DNA of 64,000 bases. Source: Aquabacterium sp029268225 (lineage in GTDB: Bacteria > Pseudomonadota > Gammaproteobacteria > Burkholderiales > Burkholderiaceae_C). Below are positions 49,355 to 58,098 of the stretch, one piece after another; the stretch's first letter is position 1, and every line of letters starts with the position of its first letter. The notes beneath the pieces were generated by a model. That model searched no databases, was not told where the DNA came from, and saw nothing but the letters and a program-made list of their open reading frames with translations. The DNA is taken from positions 1-64,000 of the forward strand of contig NZ_JBBEYB010000017.1 in assembly GCF_037482285.1 (NCBI RefSeq), given 5' to 3'. The translations under genes were made by a program, and so were the position numbers.

Positions 49355-51676
49355 GTGAAAAAAACCGCTTCCGCCCTCGCTGCCAGCCTCGCGTTGTCCA
49401 CCCTTCTGGTCGCCTGCGGAGGGGGCGGTGACGACACCCCGTCCGTCCCCAAGGTGGCCGCCTCGGTCAGCGACGACACCCAGTTCTTCAACCGCGTGGC
49501 CACCTTCGCCGTGTGCGCCCAAATCGGCTCCTCGTGCGAAACCCGCGAGGCCACCGCCGCCGAAATCGTGGCAGCCAGCACCGACGGCATGACCCTGATC
49601 TACACCAACAGCCCAAAGGACGAAGTGGGCTTCGTGGACATCACCGACCCCTCGGCCCCGCAAGCACTGGGCGCCCTGGCCATGGGTGGCGAACCCACCT
49701 CCATCACGGTGCAAGGCAACCACGCGCTGATCGCAGTCAACACCTCCGCCAGCTTCACCGCCCCCTCGGGCAAGCTGGTGGTCGTCGACATCGCCACGCG
49801 CACGGTGGTGCATGAGATCGCCCTGGGCGGCCAGCCCGATTCGATCGCCATCAGCAAGGATGGCAAATACGTGGCCGTCGTGATCGAGAACGAGCGCGAC
49901 GAAGACGCCGGTGACGGGCGCCCCGCCCAACTGCCGGGCGGCAAGCTGGTGATCGTCGACGCGGTCGGCGCCCCGGCCACCTGGAAGACACGTGACGTGG
50001 CGCTGGGCAACCTGGCCATGCGCTTCCCCACCGACCCCGAACCCGAATACGTCTCCATCAACGACAACAACGTGGCCGTGGTCACCTTGCAAGAGAACAA
50101 CCACATCGTGCTCGTGGACCTGGCCACAGGCCAGCTGACCCGCGACTTCAGCGCCGGCACGGTCTCTCTGACCCAGATCGACCTGACCGATGCCCCCCGC
50201 CCCAACCAGGTGAGCCTGACCGAAAGCCTGAGCGACCGCCTGCGCGAGCCCGACGGCGTCACCTGGGTCTCTACCACTCAGTTCGTCACCGCCAACGAAG
50301 GCGACCTGGACGGCGGCAGCCGTGGCTTCACCCTGTTCAACACCGACGGCAGCGTGGCCTACGACGCGGGCAACACGATGGAGCACCTGATGGCGCGCAT
50401 CGGCCACACCAACGACAAGCGCTCGGATGCCAAGGGCAACGAGCCCGAGAACGTGGCCAGCGGCCGTTTTGACCGTACCGATTACCTGTTCGTGGCGTCC
50501 GAGCGCTCCAGCGTGCTGGCCGTGTACGACCTGAGCCAGGCCAATGCCCCGGCCCTCAAGCAGGTGCTGCCCTCGGCCCAGGCGCCGGAAGGGGTGCTGA
50601 CCATCCCGTCTCGCAATCTGGTCATCACCGCCAGCGAAGAGACCAACCCCGTCTCGGGCGGCCCGGCCGTGTTCGCCGCCCTCAACATCTACCAGTACCA
50701 GAAGGCCCCGGCCCAGTACCCCACCATCGCATCGGTCAACCGCACCGACGGCACCCCGATCCCCTGGTCGGCCCTGTCCGGCCTGGCGGCCGCGCCCACC
50801 GGCTCGCTCGTGTACGCGGTGGACGACGCCTTCTTCCGTGGCAACCGCATTTTCGAGATCGACACCAGCGTCAAGCCCGCCAGACTGCAGCGTGAGATCC
50901 GCATCACCGACCCGAATGGCCTGATCGCCGGCCTGGCCACCAGCCTGCCGGACACCCCCAGCGGCAGCACCTTCGACGACGCCGACCTGGCCGCCCTGGT
51001 CAACAACGCCGACAAGAGCGTCAACATCGATCCCGAAGGCATCGCCATCGCCTCCAGCGGCGGCTTCTGGATTGCCTCGGAAGGCGCGGTCGGCAAAAGC
51101 GCCAACCTGATCTTCAAGGTCTCGGCCACCGGGGTCATCGAAGACATCATCCAGTTGCCTGCGGACGTCAATGCCAAGCAGACCAGCAATGGCTACGAAG
51201 GCATTGCCGAAGCCGACGGGAAGCTCGTGGTGGCCTTCCAGCGCACCTGGACTGGCGACACGCATCCGCGCATCGGCGTGTACGACCTGGCCACCCAGAC
51301 CTGGTCCTTCCTGTTCTACCCGCTGGACCTGCCCACCTCGCCCAACGGCGGCTGGGTCGGCTTGTCGGAAATCATGGCGCTGGGCAACAACCGCTTCGCC
51401 GTGATCGAGCGTGACAACCAGGCAGGCCCCGATGCCACCGTCAAGAAGATCTACCGCATCGACCTGACCGGCAAGGCCGACGGCAGCGTGCTGAGCAAGA
51501 CCCTGGTGCGCGACCTGCTGCCCGACCTGCGCGCCACCAAGGGCCATGTGCTGGAGAAAATCGAAGGCCTGGCCCGCCTGGCCAATGGCGACGTCTACAT
51601 CGTCAACGACAACGACGGCGTGGACCTGGGCAGTGGTGAAACCCAGCTGATCAAGCTGGGCAAGATCTTCAACTGA
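49355..51676 (+). CDS. Phytase-like esterase lipoprotein
   Basis: The 773-residue protein starts at a GTG and has a lipoprotein signal (KKTASALAASLALSTLLVAC, Cys21). The N-terminal half (about 60-360) is a beta-propeller-like region with repeated VVDIATRTV, VAVVTLQENNHIVLVDL and NEGDLDGGSRGF. The C-terminal part (about 430-770) matches the esterase-like activity of phytase domain (YAVDDAFFRGNRIFEIDT, DPEGIAIASSGGFWIASEG, EIMALGNNRFAVIERDNQAG). Such proteins are outer-membrane-associated and often phosphate-regulated. Phosphate ester hydrolysis is inference. The GTG start is preferred because it gives the only clear signal peptide. Confidence 0.84.
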   Translation: MKKTASALAASLALSTLLVACGGGGDDTPSVPKVAASVSDDTQFFNRVATFAVCAQIGSSCETREATAAEIVAASTDGMTLIYTNSPKDEVGFVDITDPSAPQALGALAMGGEPTSITVQGNHALIAVNTSASFTAPSGKLVVVDIATRTVVHEIALGGQPDSIAISKDGKYVAVVIENERDEDAGDGRPAQLPGGKLVIVDAVGAPATWKTRDVALGNLAMRFPTDPEPEYVSINDNNVAVVTLQENNHIVLVDLATGQLTRDFSAGTVSLTQIDLTDAPRPNQVSLTESLSDRLREPDGVTWVSTTQFVTANEGDLDGGSRGFTLFNTDGSVAYDAGNTMEHLMARIGHTNDKRSDAKGNEPENVASGRFDRTDYLFVASERSSVLAVYDLSQANAPALKQVLPSAQAPEGVLTIPSRNLVITASEETNPVSGGPAVFAALNIYQYQKAPAQYPTIASVNRTDGTPIPWSALSGLAAAPTGSLVYAVDDAFFRGNRIFEIDTSVKPARLQREIRITDPNGLIAGLATSLPDTPSGSTFDDADLAALVNNADKSVNIDPEGIAIASSGGFWIASEGAVGKSANLIFKVSATGVIEDIIQLPADVNAKQTSNGYEGIAEADGKLVVAFQRTWTGDTHPRIGVYDLATQTWSFLFYPLDLPTSPNGGWVGLSEIMALGNNRFAVIERDNQAGPDATVKKIYRIDLTGKADGSVLSKTLVRDLLPDLRATKGHVLEKIEGLARLANGDVYIVNDNDGVDLGSGETQLIKLGKIFN

Positions 51677-51700
51677 CCCTGCTCAACGCCTCCACACCAT

Positions 51701-51725
51701 GCGCCCGGCCCGTCCGGGCGCTTTT
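51701..51725 (+). terminator. Rho-independent terminator
   Basis: An 8-bp stem (GCGCCCGG/CCGGGCGC) with a 5-base loop is followed by four T residues, 25 bases after the phytase-like gene's stop codon. Confidence 0.75.
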
Positions 51726-51863
51726 CATTGGCGCGTCAGCCGGCACACACATCCAAGACAAACATTTCGACTTTATCTTCAAATTCACAAAATAATTTCT
51801 GATTTTCTCGATGCGTTGAAATTCGTATGCTGGGGCTCCGTGTGATCTTCAATGGAGTTTTCC

Positions 51864-52322
51864 ATGCGCAGCTACCGTCGCAACAGCCCCGAATCCGCCG
51901 CCCGCATCGTGAGCATGATCCTGCTGGCTGACTGCCATGTCAGCCGCGATGAGATGGAGGCCCTCAAGCACCATGACATCCCCCACCGCCTCGACCTGAG
52001 CCATCCGCACTTCATGCTGGTGACGCAGCAGTTGTGCGATGACCTGCGCACCTTCTCCGAGATCCCCTGGCAAGGTGCGCAGGCCCTGCCCACCGCCAGC
52101 TGGCACGCCATGCTCGACGAAATCGACGACAGCGGCCTGCGGCTGATCCTGCTTGATCTGTGTGCCACCCTGGTCGAGTGTGACCATCACATTGCCGTGG
52201 ACGAGCAGACCCTGGTTCACAGCATGGCCGACCACTGGCACCTGCCGCGCCCGGTGTGGCGGCATCGGGCGCGGCCTCAACCCAGCACGGCGAAAAGCAC
52301 GCCTGCGCTGGTCATGTGCTGA
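51864..52322 (+). CDS. TerB-like helical protein
   Basis: The 152-residue protein is helical, with SAARIVSMILLADCHVSRDE (from about residue 10) and LILLDLCATLVECDHHIAVD (about 93-112), which resemble the acidic metal-binding repeats of tellurite-resistance TerB-like domains. The start at 51864 has a GGAG six bases upstream; 51852 is the alternative. The region before it (about 51755-51830) is much more AT-rich than the surroundings and probably holds the promoter. Function in metal or stress response is inference. It is convergent with the ThDP-enzyme gene. Confidence 0.7.
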   Translation: MRSYRRNSPESAARIVSMILLADCHVSRDEMEALKHHDIPHRLDLSHPHFMLVTQQLCDDLRTFSEIPWQGAQALPTASWHAMLDEIDDSGLRLILLDLCATLVECDHHIAVDEQTLVHSMADHWHLPRPVWRHRARPQPSTAKSTPALVMC

Positions 52323-52349
52323 ACCAGCGTCAGGGCTCGAACGCCATGG

Positions 52350-54002
52350 TCAAGGCGCCACCTTGCGCTTGATCGCCTGCGCCAGCGGCTGCGGCAGACT
52401 GCCCAGGGCGTTGAGCACGTGCGGCAGCACCTTGAGCTTCAGCCCGGTGTAGGCATTGGGCACCACCGCCTCGATCAGGTGCGGTCCTGGCGTGCGCAGC
52501 GCGTTCTCCAGCGCACGGTTGAACTCTTCGGCCGTGGTGGCGCGCACCGCCTGCACGCCCATGCCCTGGGCCAGTTGGACGAAATCCAGGCCGGGGTTGC
52601 CAATGTCCAGCTGCGAGCGGGCCTTGTCGCCCTTGCCGGTGGCACCCACCCGCTGCAACTCCATGTTCAAGATGGCGTAGGACTTGTTGTTGAAGATGAT
52701 GCTCGTGACGTTGAGCTGCTCGCGAGCCATCGTCCACAAGGCCTGAACCGTGTACATGGCCGAGCCGTCACCGGACAAAGCCAGCACCGGGCGATCTGGA
52801 CAGGCAATGGCCGCCCCCACCGCATTGGGCAAACCCTGGCCAATGGCCCCGCCCGTCAAGGTGATCACATCGTGACGGGGCGCGCCACGCGTGAAGCTGG
52901 GCAGCTTCACACCCGAGGTCTGGGCCTCGTCCACAATGACCGCCCGCTCAGGCAGCAGGGCCCCGATGGCCTGGCACACCTTCTCCGCGCTCAGTTCGCC
53001 ACTGGGCAGCTCGGGGCGCTGGGGCGCTTGCAGTTCGGGCGTGGCGGCTTGTGCACCCAGCTGCGCCACCAGCTTCTCCAGACTGCCCAGGGCATCTTGC
53101 TCGAAGGTGGCCAAATGGTGCACCGTGCAGCCCTCGGGCACCAGATCGCTGGCCTTGCCGGGGTAGGCGAAGAAGGACACGGGCGACTTGGCGTCCACCA
53201 GCACCAGGTGCTTCAAACCGGCCAACTGGGTCGAAGCCAACTCGGCCAGGTAGGCAATGCGCTCGACATGCGGCAGGCCCGCACCGCGCTCGATGCGGGT
53301 AGGGAACACCTCGGCGTAAAGCTTGGCCCCGGATTTCGCGGCAATGCGGGCGGCCGCCATCAGAGCGGGCTCGCGCAAGGCACGCGCGCCCAGCAACAGC
53401 GCGGTCTTGCCACCGCCTTGCAGGGCCTGCGCAATGGCCGCCACCACCGCATCATCGGCCACTGGCGGGACCGTCAGTGTTGGCATGGGGGCCGGCACGC
53501 CGCCCTCGCTCCACGACACATCGGCCGGCAGGATCAAGGTGGCCACCTGGCCGGGTGGGCCCATCGAGGCTGCCACCGCCTCCACCGCGTCCTGACACAG
53601 CGCCGCGGTGCTCTGCGAGGTGCGCACCCACTTCGATACATTGCGCGCCACCGTCTCGATGTCGGACTGCAACTGTGCGTCGTACTGAACATGGTGGGTC
53701 GCATGGTCGCCCACGATGTTGACGACCGGCACACGCCCCTTGCGGGCGTTGTGCAAGTTGGCCAGGCCATTGCCCAGGCCGCAGCCCAGGTGCAGCAGCG
53801 TGGCGGCCGGCTTGTCCGCCATGCGCGCATAGCCATCGGCCGCGCCGGTGGCCACGCCCTCGAACAGCGTCAGCACAGCGCGCATGCGGGGCTCGTGATC
53901 CAAGGCGGCCACGAAGTGCATCTCCGAGGTGCCGGGATTGCTGAAACACACGTCCACCCCGGCATCGGCCAGGGTCTTCATCAAAGCTTGCGCACCATTC
54001 AT
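52350..54002 (-). CDS. ThDP-dependent enzyme, acetolactate-synthase-like
   Basis: The 550-residue protein has the three-domain layout of thiamine-diphosphate lyases and decarboxylases. The conserved Glu48 (TLFEGVATGAADGYARM) and the ThDP motif GDGSAMYTVQALWTMAR...FNN are present. No regulatory subunit gene is adjacent, and the protein is closer to uncharacterised acetolactate-synthase-like and benzoylformate-decarboxylase-like enzymes than to IlvB. An AGGAGA lies well placed before the ATG. It is the last gene of the five-gene set; a 2-keto acid decarboxylation or C-C ligation or cleavage step in the pathway is likely. The exact substrate is unknown. Confidence 0.85.
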   Translation of the reverse strand: MNGAQALMKTLADAGVDVCFSNPGTSEMHFVAALDHEPRMRAVLTLFEGVATGAADGYARMADKPAATLLHLGCGLGNGLANLHNARKGRVPVVNIVGDHATHHVQYDAQLQSDIETVARNVSKWVRTSQSTAALCQDAVEAVAASMGPPGQVATLILPADVSWSEGGVPAPMPTLTVPPVADDAVVAAIAQALQGGGKTALLLGARALREPALMAAARIAAKSGAKLYAEVFPTRIERGAGLPHVERIAYLAELASTQLAGLKHLVLVDAKSPVSFFAYPGKASDLVPEGCTVHHLATFEQDALGSLEKLVAQLGAQAATPELQAPQRPELPSGELSAEKVCQAIGALLPERAVIVDEAQTSGVKLPSFTRGAPRHDVITLTGGAIGQGLPNAVGAAIACPDRPVLALSGDGSAMYTVQALWTMAREQLNVTSIIFNNKSYAILNMELQRVGATGKGDKARSQLDIGNPGLDFVQLAQGMGVQAVRATTAEEFNRALENALRTPGPHLIEAVVPNAYTGLKLKVLPHVLNALGSLPQPLAQAIKRKVAP

Positions 54003-54029
54003 GGTGTTCTCCTCGTTGTCGGTCTGATG

Positions 54030-54917
54030 TCAGTGCGGGGGCTGCGCCACAGCGGGCGCCCCCATGAAGCGGCGCATGGTGAACGCGAACAGCAAACCGC
54101 CCGCATACATCAGCACACCATACAGGGCACCGGGAATGGCCATGGCATCGTCCTGCAGCACCGTGCTGGCAATCACCAGCGCCAAGGCGGCGTTCTGCAC
54201 CGCTGTCTCGATGCCCAGCGTGATCGACTGGCTGCGCGAGAGGCGGGCCAACCAGGCCACGGTAAAACCCACCCCCAGCATGGTGAGGTTCAGCACCAGC
54301 GCAAGGGGGGCGAGTTTGGCGAAGTTGTCACCCAGCAAGCCCCAGTTCTTGACCACGGCCAGCACCACGATCAGCACAAACAGCACGGTGGCGATGCGTG
54401 TGGCGCGCGGCTCAAACCGCAGGGCCCACGCCGTCCAGCGGTGGCGGGCCACCATGCCCAAGCTCACCGGCAGGCCCAGCACCAGCGCCACCTGCCCCAT
54501 CATCAGGCCCACCGGCACGTTCACCGCCCGCTCGGCGGCCATGAAGTGCGCCAGGGCCCACGTCACCACCACCGGCAGCGTGAAGATCGTCAACACGCTG
54601 GCCACCGCCGTGAAACTCAGCGCCAGTGCCACATCGCCGCGCGCCAGGTAGGTCAGCAAGTTCGAGGTGGAGCCGGTCGGGCAGGCCGCCAAAATCATGA
54701 ACCCGACGGCAAACGCGCCGGTCACGCCCATGGCGGTGATCATCAGGTAGCACACCAGCGGCAGCAGCACGAAGTGGCAAAAGGCCCCCACCAGCAAGGC
54801 CCGAGGCTGCTCAAGGATGCGCTGAAAGTCGCGCACCGTCAGGCCCAGCCCCAGAGAGAACATGATGAAAGCCAGGATCAGGGGTAGCAAAACGCCGGAA
54901 ACAATGTCACCTTGCAT
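54030..54917 (-). CDS. Bile acid:sodium symporter-family transporter
   Basis: The 295-residue protein has nine to ten hydrophobic helices. LGLGLTVRDFQRILEQPRAL and GFMILAACPTGSTSNLLTYL (about 72-91) match the BASS (bile acid:sodium symporter) family that imports bile acids, steroids and also small organic acids. GIETAVQNAALALVIA is the second conserved crossover segment. It lies 28 bases upstream of the ThDP gene and 49 downstream of the aldehyde dehydrogenase gene, so it is part of the same unit. It is probably the uptake system of the pathway. Confidence 0.9.
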   Translation of the reverse strand: MQGDIVSGVLLPLILAFIMFSLGLGLTVRDFQRILEQPRALLVGAFCHFVLLPLVCYLMITAMGVTGAFAVGFMILAACPTGSTSNLLTYLARGDVALALSFTAVASVLTIFTLPVVVTWALAHFMAAERAVNVPVGLMMGQVALVLGLPVSLGMVARHRWTAWALRFEPRATRIATVLFVLIVVLAVVKNWGLLGDNFAKLAPLALVLNLTMLGVGFTVAWLARLSRSQSITLGIETAVQNAALALVIASTVLQDDAMAIPGALYGVLMYAGGLLFAFTMRRFMGAPAVAQPPH

Positions 54918-54965
54918 GGGTACTCCTTGGATGTTGGGGTGCGCTCTTGGATGTGCCCGCAGCGC

Positions 54966-56414
54966 TCAGCGGTTGCGCCACAGCATGACGCTCAGCATCT
55001 TGCTGGCCAGTCCGCCATACGGTGGCTGCAAAAAGTCCACCGTGCGCAGCAGCCCTTGCTGAAACACCGGGCGCAGCTTGGAGAAGGTCAGGAAGCCCTC
55101 GCGCCCGTGGTAATGCCCCATGCCGCTCGCGCCCACGCCGCCAAAGGGCAGGCTGTGCTGCCCGGCGTGCAGCAGCGTGTCGTTGAGCGTGACGCCGCCC
55201 GACAGTGTCTGGCTGAGGTAATAGTCTTGCAGGCTGCGCTCGTGGCTGAACAAGTACAGCGCCAGCGGGTTGGGCCGATCGTTGATGTACTGCACCACGT
55301 CTTCCTTTTGCCGATAGGTGCGAATCGGCAGCAAGGGGCCGAAAATCTCGCGCTGCATGACCTGCATGCCGTCGTGGACGTTCAAGAGCGCGATGGGCGC
55401 CATGATGCGCCTCGCTGGGTCGCCGGTGTGCCCCGGCATCAACGGCACGGCCTGCGCGCCTTGCGCCATCGCATCGGCCAGCATGGCCTGCAAGCGCTCA
55501 TACTGGCGCTGGTCGATGATGGCGGTGTAGTCGCCGTTCAGCAGATCGGGATAGCGCTGCGCGAGGATTTTTTGCGCGTGGCTGATGAAGGCCCGCTCCT
55601 GGCCTTCAGGCACAAACAGGTAATCGACGTTGGTGCAAATCTGCCCGGCGTTGAGCATCTTGACCCACATGATGCGTTCGGCGGCGGTGTCCAGGGGGTA
55701 ATCAGGCGCGACGATGGCGGGCGACTTGCCACCCAGCTCCAGCGTGACAGGCGTGAGGTTGGCGGCGCAATTGGCCATCACGGCCTTGCCTGTTTGCGGT
55801 GAGCCAGTGAAGAACAGGTGGTTGAACGGCAACTGCGTGAACAGCGGCCCCACGCTCTGGCCATCCGCGCCCGCATCCTGAAACAGGCTCACCTTGTCTG
55901 CCGCGAAGTAGCGCGGCAGCAGGCTTTGTAGCAGGCGCGCGAGGTGGGCGGAGTTCTCCGACATCTTCACCATCACGCGGTTGCCTGCGGCCAGTGCGGC
56001 AATCATGGGCTGCACCGCCATGCCGATGGGAAAGTTCCAGGGCACGACGATGCCGATCACGCCCAGGGGCTGGGGCATCACGTAAGCACTGGCCAGCGGA
56101 TACTGGGTGATGTCGAGCGCGCGCCTTTGCCTTTTCATCCAGCTCGGCAGGTGTTTGATGGCGTCCAGCGCCGCTTCCTGGCCTTGCAGCAACTCGGTCA
56201 TCAGGGTCTCGAAGCGGCTGCGGCAGCCGAAGTCCTGATTCACCGCGTCGACCAGGGCGTCGCGGTTTTCCAGCAGCAGGCGGTGCAGCGCGCGCAGGTC
56301 TTGGCGGCGCTCTTGCAGGCTGGGGCAGCGTGCGTTCTGAAAGGCGGCGCGCTGCGCGCTGAAGCAGTCGCGCAGGGCTTGGGGGATGTGATCAGGCAAG
56401 GGTGTGTGGCTCAT
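54966..56414 (-). CDS. Coniferyl-type aldehyde dehydrogenase (copy 1)
   Basis: The 482-residue NAD(P)-dependent enzyme belongs to the coniferyl aldehyde dehydrogenase (CalB) branch. VIGIVVPWNFPIGMAVQP, VTLELGGKSPAIV with the catalytic Glu, and NAGQICTNVDY with the catalytic Cys are present. HSLPFGGVGASGMGHYHG near the C-terminus is typical. The C-terminal 40 residues (FLQPPYGGLASKMLSVMLWR) are hydrophobic, unlike the second copy (60923-62347), so it may be membrane-associated. It likely oxidises the aldehyde formed by the neighbouring GMC enzyme to the acid. Confidence 0.9.
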   Translation of the reverse strand: MSHTPLPDHIPQALRDCFSAQRAAFQNARCPSLQERRQDLRALHRLLLENRDALVDAVNQDFGCRSRFETLMTELLQGQEAALDAIKHLPSWMKRQRRALDITQYPLASAYVMPQPLGVIGIVVPWNFPIGMAVQPMIAALAAGNRVMVKMSENSAHLARLLQSLLPRYFAADKVSLFQDAGADGQSVGPLFTQLPFNHLFFTGSPQTGKAVMANCAANLTPVTLELGGKSPAIVAPDYPLDTAAERIMWVKMLNAGQICTNVDYLFVPEGQERAFISHAQKILAQRYPDLLNGDYTAIIDQRQYERLQAMLADAMAQGAQAVPLMPGHTGDPARRIMAPIALLNVHDGMQVMQREIFGPLLPIRTYRQKEDVVQYINDRPNPLALYLFSHERSLQDYYLSQTLSGGVTLNDTLLHAGQHSLPFGGVGASGMGHYHGREGFLTFSKLRPVFQQGLLRTVDFLQPPYGGLASKMLSVMLWRNR

Positions 56415-56448
56415 TGCGGGGCTTTCGGTGCGGCATGCGTGGGTGCCA

Positions 56449-58095
56449 TCATGACCAGTCCTCTTGCAGCATGGCCGCGCCTTTTTCGCCCACCATGTAG
56501 CTGGGCGCAGTGGTGTTGCCACCGGGAATGGTGGGGAAGATGGAGCTGTCGATCACGCGCAGCCCCTGCAGACCGTGTACGCACAATCGGGCATCGACCA
56601 CGCTCGTGGCCGCATCCGGCCCCATGCGGCAACTGCTGGTGGGGTGGTAGTTGGTGCCCGCCACGTTGCGGCAGAACTGGGCATAGTCCTCATCGGTGCG
56701 GCAGTGCGCGGTGCGCAGGTCGGCCTTGACGCGACTCTTGAACGTGGGCGTGTCATACACCTGAAGCACGCGCCGCACACCCGCCACCATGGTGGCCAAA
56801 TCATCGGGGTGCGAAAAATAGCGGTAGTCGATGGCGGGTGCATCCTCCCAGCGCGGACTGGCAATCTGCACGCTGCCCCGGCTCTTGGGGTGCAGCAGCA
56901 GCACATGGGTGGACATGCCATGCTTGGCGTAAACGTCGCGCCCGTGGTCCATGGCCAGGGCGACGACGAACTCGTACTGGATCTCGGGCAGGGGCGAATC
57001 CTGGTCCAAACGCATGAAGCCCGTGACTTCGGCAAAGTTGGTCGTGAGCATGCCACGGCGCTCTCGGCGCCAGCGGCGAATGGCACGCCACAGGTTCAGC
57101 GCCCCGGTGGGCGAGATACCGAGCAGGTGGGGATCGCCTGGAATGTGGTGCCCCAGGATCACGTCCACATGGTCTTGCAGGTGCTGCCCCACGGCAGGCA
57201 GGTGCGCCACCACAGGAATGCCCATGCGCTGCAACAAAGCGCCATCGCCCACGCCCGAGAGCTGCAAGAGCTTGGCCGAGAGCAGGCCGCCACTGGAGAC
57301 GATGACCTCTTTGCGCGCACGGATCTCGCGCTTGGTGCCGTCCTGCACCACCTCCACGCCCACGGCGCGCCGCCCCTCGAACAGGATGCGCGTGACCGGG
57401 CTGTCGCACTGCAGTGCCAGGTTGGGACGCACGCCCAGGTGCGGCAGGATATAGGCGTGGCCCGCATGGTGGCGCTCGCCGTTTTTCATCATCACCTGCG
57501 TGGGACGAAAGCCTTCTTGCGTCGCACCGTTCAGATCGGGGTTGTAGGGCCAGCCCGCCTCCTGACAGGCCTGGCGCAGCGTGGCGTGCCAGGGGTTGTC
57601 CGTGCGCAGCTCCTCCACCCACACCGGCCCACCCTGGCCGTGATAAGGGTCACCAGGGCTCTTGAAGGTCTGGTTGTTCTCGCTTTTCTTGAAGTAGGGC
57701 AGCACATCGCTCCAGCTCCAGCCGGGGTTGCCTGCCTGGGCCCAGGCGTCGTAGTCGTGCGGGTGGCCGCGCAGGTACATCAGCGTGTTCAGCGTGGTGC
57801 CGCCGCCCAGACCACGCCCCAGCGGGTTGTAGGAAATGCGGCCATTGAGGCCTGGGTCTGGCAGACTGTCAAAACCCCAGTTGTAGGCGCTGGGCCTCGT
57901 GCCGTAGATCACGGGGGTCAGTGCAGCATTGCTGCCCAGCACACCCTTGCGCAGCCCTGGACCGGCCTCCAGCAGCAGCACCTGATGGTGCGGGTCTTCC
58001 GACAGGCGCGATGCCACGGCGCAGCCCGCTGGGCCAGATCCGATGACGATGAAGTCGGGCTCCATGTGTGGGGTGTTCTGTTGCTGTCTTTCCAT
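56449..58095 (-). CDS. GMC-family alcohol oxidoreductase
   Basis: The 548-residue flavoprotein has the FAD-binding VIGSGPAGCAVASRLSE at the N-terminus and the GMC signature with GRGLGGGTTLNTLMYLRGHP. The C-terminal catalytic His and Asn regions are in NYHPTSSCRMG and the PTIPGGNTTAPSYMVGEK stretch. It resembles AlkJ/choline-dehydrogenase-type alcohol dehydrogenases that turn aliphatic or aromatic alcohols into aldehydes. Its ATG at 58095 lies three bases after the stop of the FAD dehydrogenase gene, so translation is coupled; 58065 is the alternative start. Confidence 0.92.
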   Translation of the reverse strand: MERQQQNTPHMEPDFIVIGSGPAGCAVASRLSEDPHHQVLLLEAGPGLRKGVLGSNAALTPVIYGTRPSAYNWGFDSLPDPGLNGRISYNPLGRGLGGGTTLNTLMYLRGHPHDYDAWAQAGNPGWSWSDVLPYFKKSENNQTFKSPGDPYHGQGGPVWVEELRTDNPWHATLRQACQEAGWPYNPDLNGATQEGFRPTQVMMKNGERHHAGHAYILPHLGVRPNLALQCDSPVTRILFEGRRAVGVEVVQDGTKREIRARKEVIVSSGGLLSAKLLQLSGVGDGALLQRMGIPVVAHLPAVGQHLQDHVDVILGHHIPGDPHLLGISPTGALNLWRAIRRWRRERRGMLTTNFAEVTGFMRLDQDSPLPEIQYEFVVALAMDHGRDVYAKHGMSTHVLLLHPKSRGSVQIASPRWEDAPAIDYRYFSHPDDLATMVAGVRRVLQVYDTPTFKSRVKADLRTAHCRTDEDYAQFCRNVAGTNYHPTSSCRMGPDAATSVVDARLCVHGLQGLRVIDSSIFPTIPGGNTTAPSYMVGEKGAAMLQEDWS

Positions 58096-58098
58096 GAC